64,000 nucleotides of DNA from Heterotrichella gracilis (lineage: Eukaryota > Sar > Xanthophyceae > Tribonematales > Xanthonemataceae), in NCBI GenBank assembly GCA_032358255.1, contig JAULBX010023519.1, forward strand, positions 4,211 through 68,210, given 5' to 3'. The translations under genes and the position numbers were made by a program. Shown one piece after another: positions 1-11,494 of this stretch (its first letter is position 1; the number at the start of each line of letters is the position of its first letter). The notes under the pieces are model-generated. The model was given only the letters and a program-made list of their open reading frames with translations. It was not told where the DNA came from and did no database searches.

Positions 1-216
1 CAGTGGTTAACTTGAATGATTGGTATGTGATTACTGTGTGATTGGTTTGTGCTGCTCAAGTGGGATAAGGGCGACCCAGCGTGGACAGATGAGTGATCAG
101 TGAATGATCAGTGGTTAACTTGAATGATTGGTATGTGATTACTGTGTGATTGGTTTGTGCTGCTCAAGTGGGATAAGGGCGACCCCGCGTGGACGGGTGA
201 GTGATCACTTCTATTA
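1..216. repeat. Tandem repeat, two copies of a 108-bp unit
   Basis: The first 108 bases recur almost exactly from position 109, each copy beginning CAGTGGTTAACTTGAATG. The second copy differs by a few substitutions and then diverges near 205. There is no coding signal. It lies upstream of the first recognisable MscS exon and is probably intronic. Confidence 0.85.
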
Positions 217-435
217 TTGGTCAGTGATTGATGTGGATGATTAGTGTGTGATAATTCCCTTTGCATGTGAATTAGGACTCCATCTAATTCGGGGGATTAG
301 CAATGTAAACCCGCACGACATCTGACAGGGAAACCCTCAGGATGTTACCCTGCACGTCAAGAACCTGCATAAAAACCCTACAAACACTGCACAGAAACCC
401 TAGGCCCCACGCTAATCCCCCCACTCCCCCTACAG

Positions 436-3267
436 AGGTGATGCTCCACCGCGCGCTGGACCTGGCTGACTGCCTGGAGGACCTGCTGGATGACGTGTCC
501 ATAGTGGGGGTGTCGGTGTTTGCGTGAGTGGGTGGGGGGGGTGGGGGTGGACAGGAGGCCATGTTGCATGCATGTGAGGAGGGGAAGGGGCGTACGGTTT
601 TGAGGGTGGGGTGGGGATGGGGTTGGGGAAATGGTGCTCCAATCGCATTGCATCTCATTGAAAAATGCTGTGCTTGTACCAACCATGCCTTGACCAACTG
701 GGATGCAGCGTGGGTCTCCACATGGCTTGCTTGTGGGGATGCGACTTCCCCGATGTGGGTTACTACCCCTGTTGTGCAGCGCTTTGTCGTCCCGCACGCG
801 GTGCCATCAGTGGGTTTGATGGCCTATGGTCACAGGCTGGCCACTCTGTTGACCGAGCATCCACTCGTGTTACATTAGTCATGTATGCCCCCCTTCCGCT
901 GTGCAGCGTGATGTTCTTCCTGCGCTGGAAGGACCTGATGCTGGACCTGGTCATGCAGCGGGTGGAGAAGGCAGACGGTGAGGGGGAGAAACCTACCCAA
1001 AACCCTATGCAATTGACCCTAAACGATACAAAGACGGGGATGCTGGAGCGGGTGGAAAAGACAGGCGGTGAGGGTGGGAGCCCTGTTGAAAACCTGAGTA
1101 ACCCCAGAGCAAAACCCTGCAACCCCTGCAACGCTGGAAGAACCCTAAACAGGATCTAGTCATGGTGAGGGTCGAGGAGGCAGTTGGTATGGGAAAAACC
1201 CTGAAAAACCCTGTAAAAGCCCCCCCATTTGACATGCACGCAGCCTCCCAAATGCCCCACTCTTTGCTTCCCCATTCACACTAAAATCACAGCATAATAG
1301 TACCTGGTATTGCCACGCCCAGCCCACCCTGGCATATAAATGGTATTATCACCCACCCTGGCATATGGATATAAATATAAATATAAATATAAATATAAAT
1401 AAAACACAGAACCCCCTGTGCAGGCATCAAAGGCAACATGAGCCAAAACACGCGCAGGGCCCTGGTGTCCCTCTCAGGCCTAGCAGGGTGGGTGATAATA
1501 CTATCAGGAGTGATGGCAGGTCTTGGGGCGCTGGGGGTCAACATCGCGCCGCTCCTAACCCTAGGGGGGGTTTCCGGTGTGGCCATAGGGTTTGGGGCCC
1601 AGCAGGTGACGGCCAACATCATTGGGGGGATCTATCTGGTGAGTTTGATGAGGTTGGATCGGGTGTGATGAGTTTTGATCAAGTGTGATCAGGTGACGGC
1701 CAACATCATCGGGGGGTTCTACCTGGTGAGTGCGATGAGGTGGGATCGGAGTGTGATGGGTTGTGATCAGGTGTGATCAGGTGGCGGCCAACATCATCGG
1801 GGGCATCTATCTGGTGAGTGGGATGAGGCGGGGATAAGGGGAGCGATCCGTTTAGCTCCCCCCAGTTTTTGCCATGCGTTCCTGATCCAGCCCTTTGTGG
1901 TTGGTGACCGCCTTTGAGTAGGGTTTAGGGCTTATGCTTATGCTCACACATTTCCCCCTCTGTTTTGCCATGCAGTTCCTGACCCAGCCCTTTGTGGTTG
2001 GCGACCGCGTGAGCCTGCGGTCTGGCAGCAGCGTGGTGGTGCAGGGGGTGGTGGAGAGCATTACCCCGACCAGGGTTGCCATCAGGGCAGACTCCAACAC
2101 ACCCTACCTCATCCCTAACAAGGTGCGCGGGGATGCAGCGGCTGGGGATGCAAACCAAAGTTTTCATTTGTGTTGGCGGACATTGTGCGATGAGGCCATC
2201 TTCTGTGCTTGGTCCCTCCACACATCACACAGCGTCTCCCAATCCTGCAAAGGCAGACAAGATACCATCCAGCAAGGTGTACACATAAGGCATTACTTGA
2301 CACCAGAACTGACATGAACGAGCCCCTTCCTGTGCGCCCCATCCTCACGTCTTCCCCTTGAATCCCGCCTCCCCCACTCTTTCCCCCTTCCCCAGGCCAT
2401 TGTGGACATGATCGTGGAGAACCAGTCCAAGGTGCACAGGGGCAGGGATGGGCTGGGCATTACCAGTCCCCGCCAGCTGTCAGCGGGTTTCAAGCTGCGG
2501 CTGGAGGATTACGAGAAAATGGATGCGGTGCTGGAGAAGCTACGGGTGAGGGGAAACCCTATAGGGTTTTGTATTGAAGTTTTTGCGGTGCTGCACGCTT
2601 ACCATGGTAGTAATTGCGGGGTGGGGTGTGGGGTAAAACTGCTGTAGGGTCAGAATGGTATGGGCAGGAAACCCTACCTGTAGGGTTTTGTGTGGATAAT
2701 TTAGGGTCGAGGTTGAGGTAAATGGCTGGGTGATTAGGGCTGCGCTTTTATCCCGTTCCTCGCAGAATAAGATACAGAATCCTCAAGAGAACCTCGCTCC
2801 CCTTTCCTCCCCTGCAGGCCTTCCTGTCTTCCCACCCTGACCTGAGCCCCAAGCTGCCCGCTACCGCGCGATTCGTCAAGGTGGATGGCAAGGCGCTGGC
2901 GTTTGCTGTCGAGGTGCGCCATCAACCCTGGCAAACCCTAAACATCAACCCTAAGGCCCTGGAAGCCCTGAATCCAAACACCTAAGGCCTCGAGATAGGT
3001 CGTGAAGCATGGTAACCCTAGCCAGCAGGACGTTCTAGCCAATGTCAAAGGGGCCACACGACTCCACACCAATAGGTGCATGCTCTCATCTACCACAGCA
3101 CCCATCCCCACGTCAAGCTTCCACCACCATACCCCCCATTGACCCCCACTCCCACCCCCCAGGCCTACACAACCCCCTCCGCCGCCTCCCGTGCCCAGGA
3201 CATTGAGTCCTCAATCATGCGCAAGGTGGTGGAGCTAAGCGCGGAGGAGGGGGTGGCGTTTGCGTGA
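436..3267 (+). CDS. MscS-like mechanosensitive ion channel, C-terminal part (5' end beyond the window)
   Basis: Eight phase-consistent exons: 436-523, 907-977, 1424-1638, 1976-2122, 2396-2545, 2818-2913, 3163-3267, ending in TGA. The product is a membrane channel that opens on membrane tension; plant and algal MSL homologues sit in plastid or plasma membranes. Exon 1424-1638 encodes the Gly/Ala-rich pore helix (GLGALGVNIAPLLTLGG followed by GVAIGFGAQ), the signature of the MscS family. The next exon gives the beta domain (FVVGDRV, then TPTRVAIR). The C-terminal exons form the cytoplasmic alpha/beta domain. Upstream exons 436-523 and 907-977 are predicted transmembrane or linker helices. The N-terminus and any transit peptide lie outside the window. 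Family assignment is firm; subcellular location is unknown. The introns carry duplicated exon edges. Confidence 0.88.
1040..1078 (+). repeat. Intronic echo of exon 907-977 end plus donor
   Basis: A diverged copy of the last ~30 bases of the preceding exon (CTGGAGCGGGTGGAAAAG against CATGCAGCGGGTGGAGAAG) followed by the same GGTGAGG donor context. Confidence 0.7.
1692..1911 (+). repeat. Cluster of exon-edge echoes inside one MscS intron
   Basis: Within the 1639-1975 intron there are two further copies of the upstream exon end with an intact GTGAGT donor (about 1692-1731 and 1781-1819; each reads GTGRCGGCCAACATCATC then TAYCTG|gtgagt). At 1866-1911 there is a copy of the downstream exon start (CCAGCCCTTTGTGGTTGG) whose AG acceptor has mutated. 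Both kinds of splice edge are thus duplicated in a single intron. Confidence 0.88.
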
Positions 3268-3435
3268 GGGGGTGGAAAATTGGGGAATCTCCAATTCCAA
3301 AATCTTCAGTACTTGCTCCAAGGTGGTAGCAATCCATGGACGGAAGGACTCCACACTTGGATCAATGTGGTCCACTAGCTTCTGCTGGTGTGCCCAAGGC
3401 CAAATTAGTGCCGTGGACATCGACTTGTCCATCAG

Positions 3436-3490
3436 CGCAAGGTGGTGGAGCTGAGTGCAAAGGCGGGGTGGCATGAGGTGTGTGTGTGTG
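3436..3490 (+). repeat. Downstream echo of the last MscS exon
   Basis: CGCAAGGTGGTGGAGCTGAG repeats the sequence just before the MscS stop codon (about 3219-3240), followed by a diverged version of the Glu/Gly codons. It lies about 170 bases after the stop, so the duplication process also reaches 3' flanks. Confidence 0.7.
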
Positions 3491-4305
3491 TGGGAGGGGG
3501 GGTGGGGGGGGGCGAAAAGGGGTTTCCCCTTCCTCTTGAGTACACGACACCCATCAAGTACTCCCTCCATGGTGTTCCCGCACCATACACTGCAAAGCTG
3601 GTTCAGGGTGGTCCATTTGGGCTGTTCTTTGATGTGCTACAGCCTGCCCCCCTTGACCAAGGTAGTGCGCTTGGCTCAGTGACACCAATTGCTGATATGT
3701 TGAGGCATATGCAATACGATATCAACCAGTCAAGAGATTGCTGGAAATGCACCATGCATGCATTCTCATCTGCTACATTTGTATGGATAGAAAAATGACA
3801 TGATTCAGAACTTTCGCATTTGCCCATGTACCATAATGTTCTTCCCAGCACGCGACGTTTGCAAAACCATATTACAACTGCAGCAGCTGCCCAATGCTCA
3901 TGAACTCCAGAACTTGGCCTGCCAAGGCTTCGATTCGCTGTCAGCTGGATCAAGGCACCTACAGTAGCTGTTACAACGCACGATAAAGTTTAACAAGCAG
4001 TACTCTCTCATGGATAATCCGCTTAGCCTGTAACAACAGTTGCATGTAGGCTTGAGGTAGTGTAGCAACCATTGTCACAGGAGCACGCGAAATTTGAATG
4101 TAAGGCCACTGTCTGACATAGTAAGTATTACTTGGCATGATGCCAGGATCAGCAGCTGACCAGTTCAGCCAAAACATCGCACCAACTTGGTGACTGTCAC
4201 AGAAACTGCAGTTTAAACATTTTTAACTCTTCACCTTGGGGCGGTGCGCAAAATTTAATCCTCCCAATCGGCAGGAGCGATCGCTGGCAGCAAGACTCAT
4301 TGAGA
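3491..4305. other. Intergenic stretch between convergent genes
   Basis: I see no exon, RNA gene or mobile-element signature here. It separates the 3' ends of the MscS-like gene (+) and the coiled-coil gene (-). Short open frames exist on both strands but lack splice support or protein-like composition. Confidence 0.6.
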
Positions 4306-7300
4306 TTAGGTGAGCGAGTAGGGCCCTGTGTCCTCCCCGCTGCCGCTCCCCCCACCCCGCGCATCATACCCCTGCGCAGCCTCACCCACAGCCACCTGCA
4401 CCTTCCTCCCGCGCGCCTTCGCCCCCCCTTCCACCCACTGCCAGGTGCCCTTCCCAGCATCCCGGCGCCTGGAGCTTTTCCCTACCCTGCTGATTTGGGA
4501 ATTGATCCCCCTTGCCCCCCCCTGCACCTCCGCACAGCCTGCCTCCAGCCCCAAGGGGTAGCAAGTGGCGCGTGCACCCACCGCTGAGCTGGCGTCGCCA
4601 AACCACGCTACACCCTGCACATCGGCACCACAATGGCACCTCATTACAATACATTTTTACTATTAAAACATGTCATGAAATCTTCCATGAATTGGCATTT
4701 TCCATTTCAGACATCAACGAAGTTGAAATTTAGGTCACATACCTGCAATAGGTCGCACTGCCTGGCCAGGCCCTCGCACTTGATGGTCAGCGCCTCGCAG
4801 CGGCGGGCCAGGCGGGACCCATCCACACGAGACCGCTCGAGTGCACGCACCGTCGCCCGCTCCGCCCTACTTGCCGTCTCCTCACGCTGCACCGCACCCG
4901 CCAGCTGGGCCTCAACCTGGGGCAGCAGGGGGGCCGGTGAAGGGGTGGGGCTGAAGGCAGGGTTGATGGGTTAGGGTTTAGGATTAGTGGTTTAGATTTT
5001 GCCCCGCCGCATGGACCTCAAGATGGGAACAGCAGTAGAGGGGGCGGTCTTATGGCTCAGAGGGTGATGGACACATACTACTAGGCTTTCCAGCAGCTGG
5101 GCCCTGCCTGGGGCAAATTGCATGTGATTGGTGGTGGTGGGAATTTTGGTTTATAAATTTGATTAGGGTTTGAAAACTCAATTAGGGTTTATGGGGTACT
5201 ACCTCTGCCAGCCTGCCCCTTGCCGCCTCCAGTGTCCCCTTTGCCGGCAGCGCCCCCCTTGCCTGGTGCAGCTCGAAGGTCAGCCGTGCCACCTCAGCAC
5301 GCGCACCCGCACATGACTCCTGGAGCTGGCGCACCAGGCTGTCGCGCGCATCAAGCTGCCTGTGGTGGGTGGGGGGTAGAGGGGGTTGCGGAGACTTTCC
5401 AGGCATTTGCAATTTCATGTGATCATGTCCATGTATGTTAGGCAGCCTCAAGTTGCTAGATTAGAGGTTTTTCAAAATAATTGTTTAAGGGCTCTGTGTG
5501 GGGTTTCTAGGTTGGTGCACACCCCTAATTCCGTTCTCCTTAGCAAGTGTGGCCAACAAAGCATATGTGACAAACTCAGGGACATTGGGCTACGCTGGTT
5601 GGGACATTTAGGACATTTATCAGACAATAGGGTTCCTAAATGTATGGTGTTTGGTAGGGTAGAGGGGGCAAAGGGGGTAGGTAAGCCAAGGTCCACGTGG
5701 GCTGACTTACTCCAGCAGGACCTCAAGTCGCGGATCAATAAGTGGTTCAAACAGTGCCAGGAAAGAGCTGCGTGGCGCCGCATGTGCAAGACCGACTGCT
5801 AATCTGGCTGTATTGCATGTAAGTAAGTAACTTACGATGTCCATGTATGTGATACCATGTGATTCCATGTATTTCCATTTGACCATTTTAATGCGTGTGA
5901 CACGATGTGATCCTGCCTGTATCTCAACCACGCCCCTCGCCTCCCCTGCCACGTGCCATCCAATTGACAATCCCGCACCCCCATTCCACCATTTACACAA
6001 CCCGCAATCCGCAACTCCCTACCCCATCACCCACCTCCGGTGCTCCGCCGCCGCCGCCTCCCCCTCAGCCACCGCCTGCTGGGCCTCCGCCCGCCACCGC
6101 GCGGCAGCCCTATCCCTTGCCTCCACCAGCCCCTCCGCCTCCTGAGCGGCGCGGGCGTGGAACTCCGCAGTGGCCCTCAGCTTGGCGGTGAGTGCCGCTA
6201 GCTCTGCCTGGTGTGCGGTGCGCAGCTCGCGCATGCGGGAGTGGGCGGACTCAAGCTGCAGCAGGTCCTCAGCACCTGCAGCCTGCGAGAAGTGCGCACA
6301 GAAAAACGCAGTCAAATTTGTGAAAGCTGACCTCCACGGGTCAGAGAGACCCTGGTTGGCTAATCAAGCATGGCGGTGAGTGCGGGCCGGGTGAGCCAGG
6401 GGTGCGGTGGGTAGCTCGCGCATGCGGGAGTGCCGCACGTGCGAGAGTGCCAGCGGCCTGCAACAAGGGGTGCGAAGGGCAACCAATCCTGGCTGCAGGT
6501 GCAGTATGCAGGACGAAGGTCAATTGGTTTCAAGAATTGTTTTTAGATCAAATTCCATTGCAATGCATTGCTCGTTCACATGCTGACAGCAACGGGGTTT
6601 GATCTAAAACAACAGAACGCCGAGCACGCCCATGATGACAGTAATAACACACCCTTTCACGCCCCAACAGAGCACCCACGCCCTTCTTTTAACCCCTCCC
6701 CTCTCTTTCACCTGTTCCGCCCCCTGCGCCAGCCTGTTCCTCAGCTCCTGCACCTCCCCATCAACCTGGCGCTGGCGACGCAGCAGCTCGTCGCACGCAG
6801 CACACGCGTCGCGGCACCGCGCCTCGACGGACTGGGCGCTGCGGGTGGCCTGCAAGAAAACGGTGGTCATTCATGTGCGCGCCATGTGGCACCTCCATAG
6901 GACCATGACAGGGGTACTGCACACAGGAGAATTTGCCTGGCCTATTGGATGCATGGAGGAGGGATTGCCTGGCCAGTTGAGGGCGCGCATGTCCCCGCCC
7001 TGTGGTACAAACCATTACAGCTGGGATTGCTGCGCTACCATGCCAAGTATGCCAAGGGCCCAAACGTGTGCACCATGTGGCACAATCTTTGTCCCTGCCT
7101 GCCGAGATTTACAAAAAGGCATGGTGCCCCTCACCTCCGCCTCTGATGCCTCCATGTGCGCCGCCCTGCGCTCCGCCTCCCGCAGCGCCTCCCCAAGCTT
7201 GGCAGCCTGTGCAGCAGCCGCAGCAGCATCCGCACGTGCGCCCTCAGCCGCCACACGCAGCTCGCGCGCCTCCGCCTGCATAATGGACGTTTGGGTCCTA

Positions 7301-9872
7301 GATGGGTAATCAACTCTTCAAATATGTATGCTCATATATCTAAAACAATCAAAGCATTTTCTTATTTATTGCGTAACACCTATTTGAGTATTTCCTTGCG
7401 TTCCTATGTATTATAGTATCCAGTAGAACTATTTCTTCATTTTGTAGCCCTGCCCTCACCCCTCCCGGCACCTACGGCTGGCCGCCCGCTCCCCACACCT
7501 CTCCCTGCCCACCTCTCCCCCCGCCAACGCCTCCTTCACCCCCGCCGCCGACAGCTTTTGCCACCAGGGGCCCCAAAAACACCCCACCGCACCTGCGCCC
7601 CCGCCGCCGCCGCCCGCTCCTCCGCCAGCGCCTCCTTCACCCCCGCCAGCTGCACAGCCAGATCCTCGGCCTGCGCCCGGGCCGCGTGCGCCTTGTCCCT
7701 CCCACGCCCTGCCTTGCCCTGCGCCTCCTCCAGGGCGGCTGCCAAGCCACTTGCCCTGCTGTCCAGGGCAGCAACCTCCTGGGCTAGCCTGCAGCGGCAG
7801 AAAGGAATACATTCCATATACTACCCAGTACATTATTATGGTACCCAGTAGTATAGTATAATACATTCCATATACTACCCAGTACATTATAATGATGTAT
7901 TCCCAGCGGGTCGTGCCAATACATTGCCATGCAGACTTCCAGACAGTGTGCCCAAATGATACAGCAAAACCAGATGTGGGTGAGCACATTCCGTGCCACG
8001 GATGCACACACTGGTATGAGGGATGCCGCCTGTTGGTGAACACCTTGTATTCATACCAGGACAATCTGAGAATGAACCCTAACCCAAAACCCTAACCCTA
8101 AACCCTACACACCCCACCTGGCACTATGATCGGTGCGCTCCCGCAGCTGGTGGGCCAGCCACCTGCCCTACACCCTAAAACCCTACTCATTAACACCAAA
8201 CCCTTAACTTTAGGGCCTAACCCTAAACCCTACACACCCCACCTGATGTTGTCCTCGGTGCGCTCCTGCAGCTGGTGCGCCAGCCACCTGCTCTCGTCCT
8301 CCAGGACCTGATGCTGCTGGCTGAGCAAACGGTTCTCCTGGCTCAGTGTATCCAGCCGCTGCTGCATCTGCACAGAATGGATGACCAAAGTGACGTTTCT
8401 AAAAATTCAAATTACATGTTTATAAATATATGGTTCCCAATTTTCTGGCTCATAGTTTTGGGTTGCTGGTGCATCTGCGATACCACAGAAAGAGTACGAT
8501 TCAATTCCCAATGCCTGGAACTGTGCACACTACAGGTTAGGGTTTTGAGCCTAAACCCTAAAACCCTGTACCGGGGGAGGGGTGCGCCGGTGAGATGAAT
8601 ATAAGGGTACAAACCACACAGAGAGGCTGTGTGCGCACACTGCAATCCTCTCAATATGATATATAAAAGCAGTGTGCAAGTCTGGGCTAGACAGCCGGGA
8701 TGGGTAATGGTAATGGTGGTCGGGTGCGTCTGCAAAATGGCCTCCCCATTCGACCCTCCCGCTGCGGACCTTTTCATGCAGCGCGGCAGCAGCTTGGCTG
8801 GACGCTGCATGGCTGGCCAGCACAGCGTTGGAAGGGGTACAACTCTGCAGCTCCAGCCTGTCCTGCAGCTCCTGGTTCTGCTTCTCCAGCTGGGCTATGT
8901 GGGCCTGAGGGTCTGTGGCGCTGTTTCCCCCCCCTTGGCTCCTGGCCTTGCCCTCCCCTTTCCCCTCGGCAATGTGTGCTAGCTTGTCTGTCAGGTGCGT
9001 CACCATACCCTCGAGGAACTTGACCTGTGTGTGTGGTGGCAGGGTTGTTGTTTGGATTCAATTTTTATTGAGGTGGTCAGTGAGGAGGGTAGGTGCCTCC
9101 TCGAGGTGGGTTTGGAAACACGCGGACGGGGATGGCTTGCTGTCGAGTCTGTGTTGGTCATTTGATGGGAGGTCTTGCCTGTTGGTGGCTGGCGGTGCAG
9201 AGTAGGGTGCTGGTCGGGCATCTGGTGGACTTTGTATGGGTTTGGTAGGGATTTGGTAGGGTTTGGTAGGGTTCTTGGTGTGACAGCCTGTGATTACTGC
9301 AACACAGTGCTGAAAAACCAGCTCGCACCTGGCTGGCTTGGTCGTGTCCATCAGAAACGTCTCCGCCCTGTTCCCCTGAGCTTGGGCCCAAGCCTTGCGA
9401 CTGGCCAGATTCCTGGAACTGCACTGGAGGCTTCTTGAAAGTCCCCACAGGCTTGCTCTGGTCGGCTGGTATGGTGATATAGTTGCCAAACCGCTTAGGT
9501 TTGGCGGCCTGGGCAGGGGCCCCCTCCCTTTGGGCTGGGCTTGGCTGCTGGGTGGAGCTTTGACCGTGGTTGGCAGCTATGGTGAAGGACTGGGTGGGTG
9601 AGTGGAGCCCAGATGTGGTGGCGCTGGCTGACCGGATGTGTTCGACGAAGGAGACGTTTGGTTTAGTGGAGGACCGTATGGTAGGAATACGGTCCCCACC
9701 GCCCTGGATTGGAAAGTGAACAACAGGTGGTTGGTTGACCCTAGTGTTTACGACACTGCTAAGCTGACTACCACCGCAGAGAGAAAGGGAGTTGTGTAGG
9801 ATGGTATGTAAGAGTAATTTAAAGCCTCTCTTATATCCAGATACTGTTGAGGACCAACAGGGCTATGTATAG
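4306..9872 (-). CDS. Long coiled-coil protein, function unknown
   Basis: Phase-consistent exons (5' to 3'): ?-9329, 9024-8770, 8367-8243, 7788-7593, 7275-7135, 6849-6712, 6282-6035, 5359-5203, 4916-4743, 4614-4306. The nine downstream exons give about 580 residues. They are dominated by Ala/Glu/Arg/Gln heptad-like sequence (AQLEKQNQELQDRLELQ, LEDESRWLAHQLQERTEDN, AAARWRAEAQQAVAEGE), typical of centrosomal, ciliary or Golgi coiled-coil scaffolds. The C-terminal exon is Gly/Arg-rich and not coiled. The 5'-most exon (open to about 9872, Ser/Pro/Gln-rich) is joined by phase at 9329/9024, but it overlaps a protein-like frame on the other strand, so the start is uncertain. No enzymatic motif is seen. 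A basal-body or flagellar scaffold is plausible but is only inference. Confidence 0.7.
5446..5835 (+). mobile_element. 3' fragment of a LINE-type non-LTR retrotransposon
   Basis: An open frame from about 5446 to 5802 encodes the C-terminal tail typical of LINE ORF2 proteins: FQNNCLRALCGVSR, then LRWLGHLGHLSDNR, RSTWADLLQQDLK and a terminal AAWRRMCKTDC. This is the region after the reverse transcriptase where 'R..GHL.R....WADLL..D' motifs occur. The copy is 5'-truncated (no RT core), ends with a short GTAA repeat tail near 5818-5833, and lies in an intron of the coiled-coil gene in the opposite orientation. A second fragment of the same family lies at 40077-40210. Confidence 0.82.
8059..8240. 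repeat. Interstitial TTTAGGG/CCCTAAA telomere-like tracts (densest example)
   Basis: AACCCTAACCCAAAACCCTA, AACCCTAAACCC and similar occur several times between the two echo copies in this coiled-coil intron. Comparable one- to three-unit tracts occur in nearly every intron of the window (for example 11215-11250, 15173-15190, 15383-15400, 20515, 22375-22395, 36595-36620, 44228-44245, 51640-51660), usually beside duplicated exon edges. Confidence 0.85.
8120..8175 (-). repeat. Intronic echo of coiled-coil exon 8367-8243 end plus donor
   Basis: On the plus strand GGTGCGCTCCCGCAGCTGG at about 8138 repeats GGTGCGCTCCTGCAGCTGG at about 8257, with the flanking CCACCTG donor complement and GCCAGCCACCTG also conserved. 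CCCTAAA tracts lie between the two copies. Confidence 0.82.
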
Positions 9873-10020
9873 TAAAGTCAGACAAAGGTTTCAACACCCA
9901 CCGAGTCCCGTTCCATGTGGTCCACCTCAGCAGTATGGTCCTCGGCCCCTTCCGATGACCTGCAGTAGGGCAAAGAACAGTAGGGAAACTTGGTCAAACA
10001 CCAAGCAATACGAGTGATCT
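9640..10020 (+). other. Protein-like reading frames, possible retroelement remnant
   Basis: The plus strand has a 50-codon open stretch (about 9630-9800) of protein-like composition (VWFSGGPYGRNTVPTALDWK, then VNNRWLVDPSVYDTAK). A second stretch starts near 9860 (RAMYSKVRQRFQHPPSP, then PQQYGPRPLP). I do not recognise either. They overlap the proposed 5' exon of the coiled-coil gene on the minus strand, so only one of the two readings is likely to be real. Confidence 0.3.
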
Positions 10021-11300
10021 TGTATGGTCGTGACAGTCTTCGGAACTTAGTCTAGTCTAGTACCACGCCACCATTGCAGGCAAGCCAAAACGGACGCGAG
10101 AGATACATAACACCTCACAACTGATGCAACAAACCATGACAATAGTCTTGCCTTCTTCTTGAAAAGCACTTGGTGTACAGCCGTGCTATGGATGCTAACT
10201 TTGGCATGTCCGAGTCCTCGGCATGCATTGACATGCACTCCACGAGGGAAAGCTAGCCCGCTCCTTCAACCACTCCACATTAGTCAACAGTTGTTGCAAT
10301 AGGTGAGCAATAAGGTCCCCGGCTTGGGAAGTCCATTCACGCTTATGTCAAGTTGCCTGACCCCAAGTTTGCCAAGTTCTCATCAAGTCATCAATTTGCA
10401 TTTTACCCCTTGACTGGGCTTTGCACTAAAACAAGAGGCTACTAAAGCTGGTGGGCAAACGCCAGACAGTGAGTTTGAGGCATAGCCCCTCCTCTAACCA
10501 AAAGGTCAGTGCTGTAGGTAGGACTGCTGGGACGCTGTCCACTCGTGCCAGCCATGCAGTCTGCCTTGAGGACCTGCCTGCATGGCGAGCCCTGTTGCAG
10601 TGGCAGGGTCACCACGTGGAGTGCTCCGTTGCCACCTGTTAACTTTAACAGAACTGCTAGGAAGAGAACTTGCGTCTGCTCTGCAAGCCAAGAGCAGTCA
10701 GGTACGTGAGTACTCACCAACTTTAGGCCCGTTGCAAATCGTGTGGATATGCATGCATACAAGACACCACAACCCTACTGCGCTCTGAGAAATCAACGGC
10801 TGGATCTCCCCTGTCTGTGCAGAGAACTTGTTCGTCAAGGGTAGCGTAGCGGCTATGACAGCGGCACTGAAGCTATTTGGGGTGGGGTAAGTTCGAGACC
10901 CTACTCTAGGGGGTCAAAGAACCCTAGCCGTTGGGGTCACACCCTAACGGCAGCACAGTAAAAGCAACCGTCGCGTACACCTCATTTGATGCATAAACAA
11001 GGCTCTCCAATATGTGGACCGACACCACTCATCATAGCAAGCTGGTACAAGTGTTCACCTCACGACTCGCGAGCGCACAACAATTGTAGCACAACTTGAG
11101 TGGAACAGACCTTGCCTTTTAATTACTGGCCACCGGTACACCTCCAATGCCAACCTCCTCACGATCCCCCCCATACCCACGTTGCCGCTGGCGTTCTACT
11201 GACCTGGCCCGATCCCAAACCCTAAACCCAACCCAAAACCCTAAACCCAGGTGCAGCAGCAAACCCTATTCACAACCCTGGATGACAAATTTCCCGCGCA
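9873..11300. other. Gene-poor spacer
   Basis: No convincing exons apart from the fragments noted separately. The 5' exons of the DUF2358-like gene should lie somewhere in the last part of this interval but could not be identified. Confidence 0.5.
10835..10910 (+). other. Possible tRNA-derived (SINE-like) pol III promoter head
   Basis: TAGCGTAGCGG near 10842 fits a box A (TRGCNNAGYGG) and GTTCGAGACC at 10891-10900 fits a box B (GTTCGANNCC), about 50 bases apart. The box B sits in a 7-bp stem (GTGGGGT / ACCCTAC). I could not fold a convincing acceptor stem, so this is more likely a decayed tRNA-derived element than a functional tRNA. Confidence 0.25.
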
Positions 11301-11302
11301 GG

Positions 11303-11455
11303 AAGCAGCAATATGAGCAGAAGCTGGAGGCCAGCGCAGCGCTGGTGCAGGATCCAAACTCTTATCAAGCCCTTACACAAAACCCTAAACCCCTCACAGG
11401 AAGCAGCAATACGAGCAGAAGCTGAAGCCCAGTGCAGCGCTGGTGCAGGATTTCC
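11303..11455 (+). repeat. Two acceptor-side echoes upstream of DUF2358 exon 11495
   Basis: Two extra copies of the exon start (GAAGCAGCAATAYGAGCAG, then AAGCTGRAGSCCAGYGCAGC) occur at about 11303-11345 and 11399-11455. Each is preceded by CAG or ACAG and followed by CCCTAAACCC, upstream of the copy used at 11495. Confidence 0.88.
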
Positions 11456-11494
11456 AACCCTTGAACCCTGATGTAGAACCCTAACCCCTCACAG

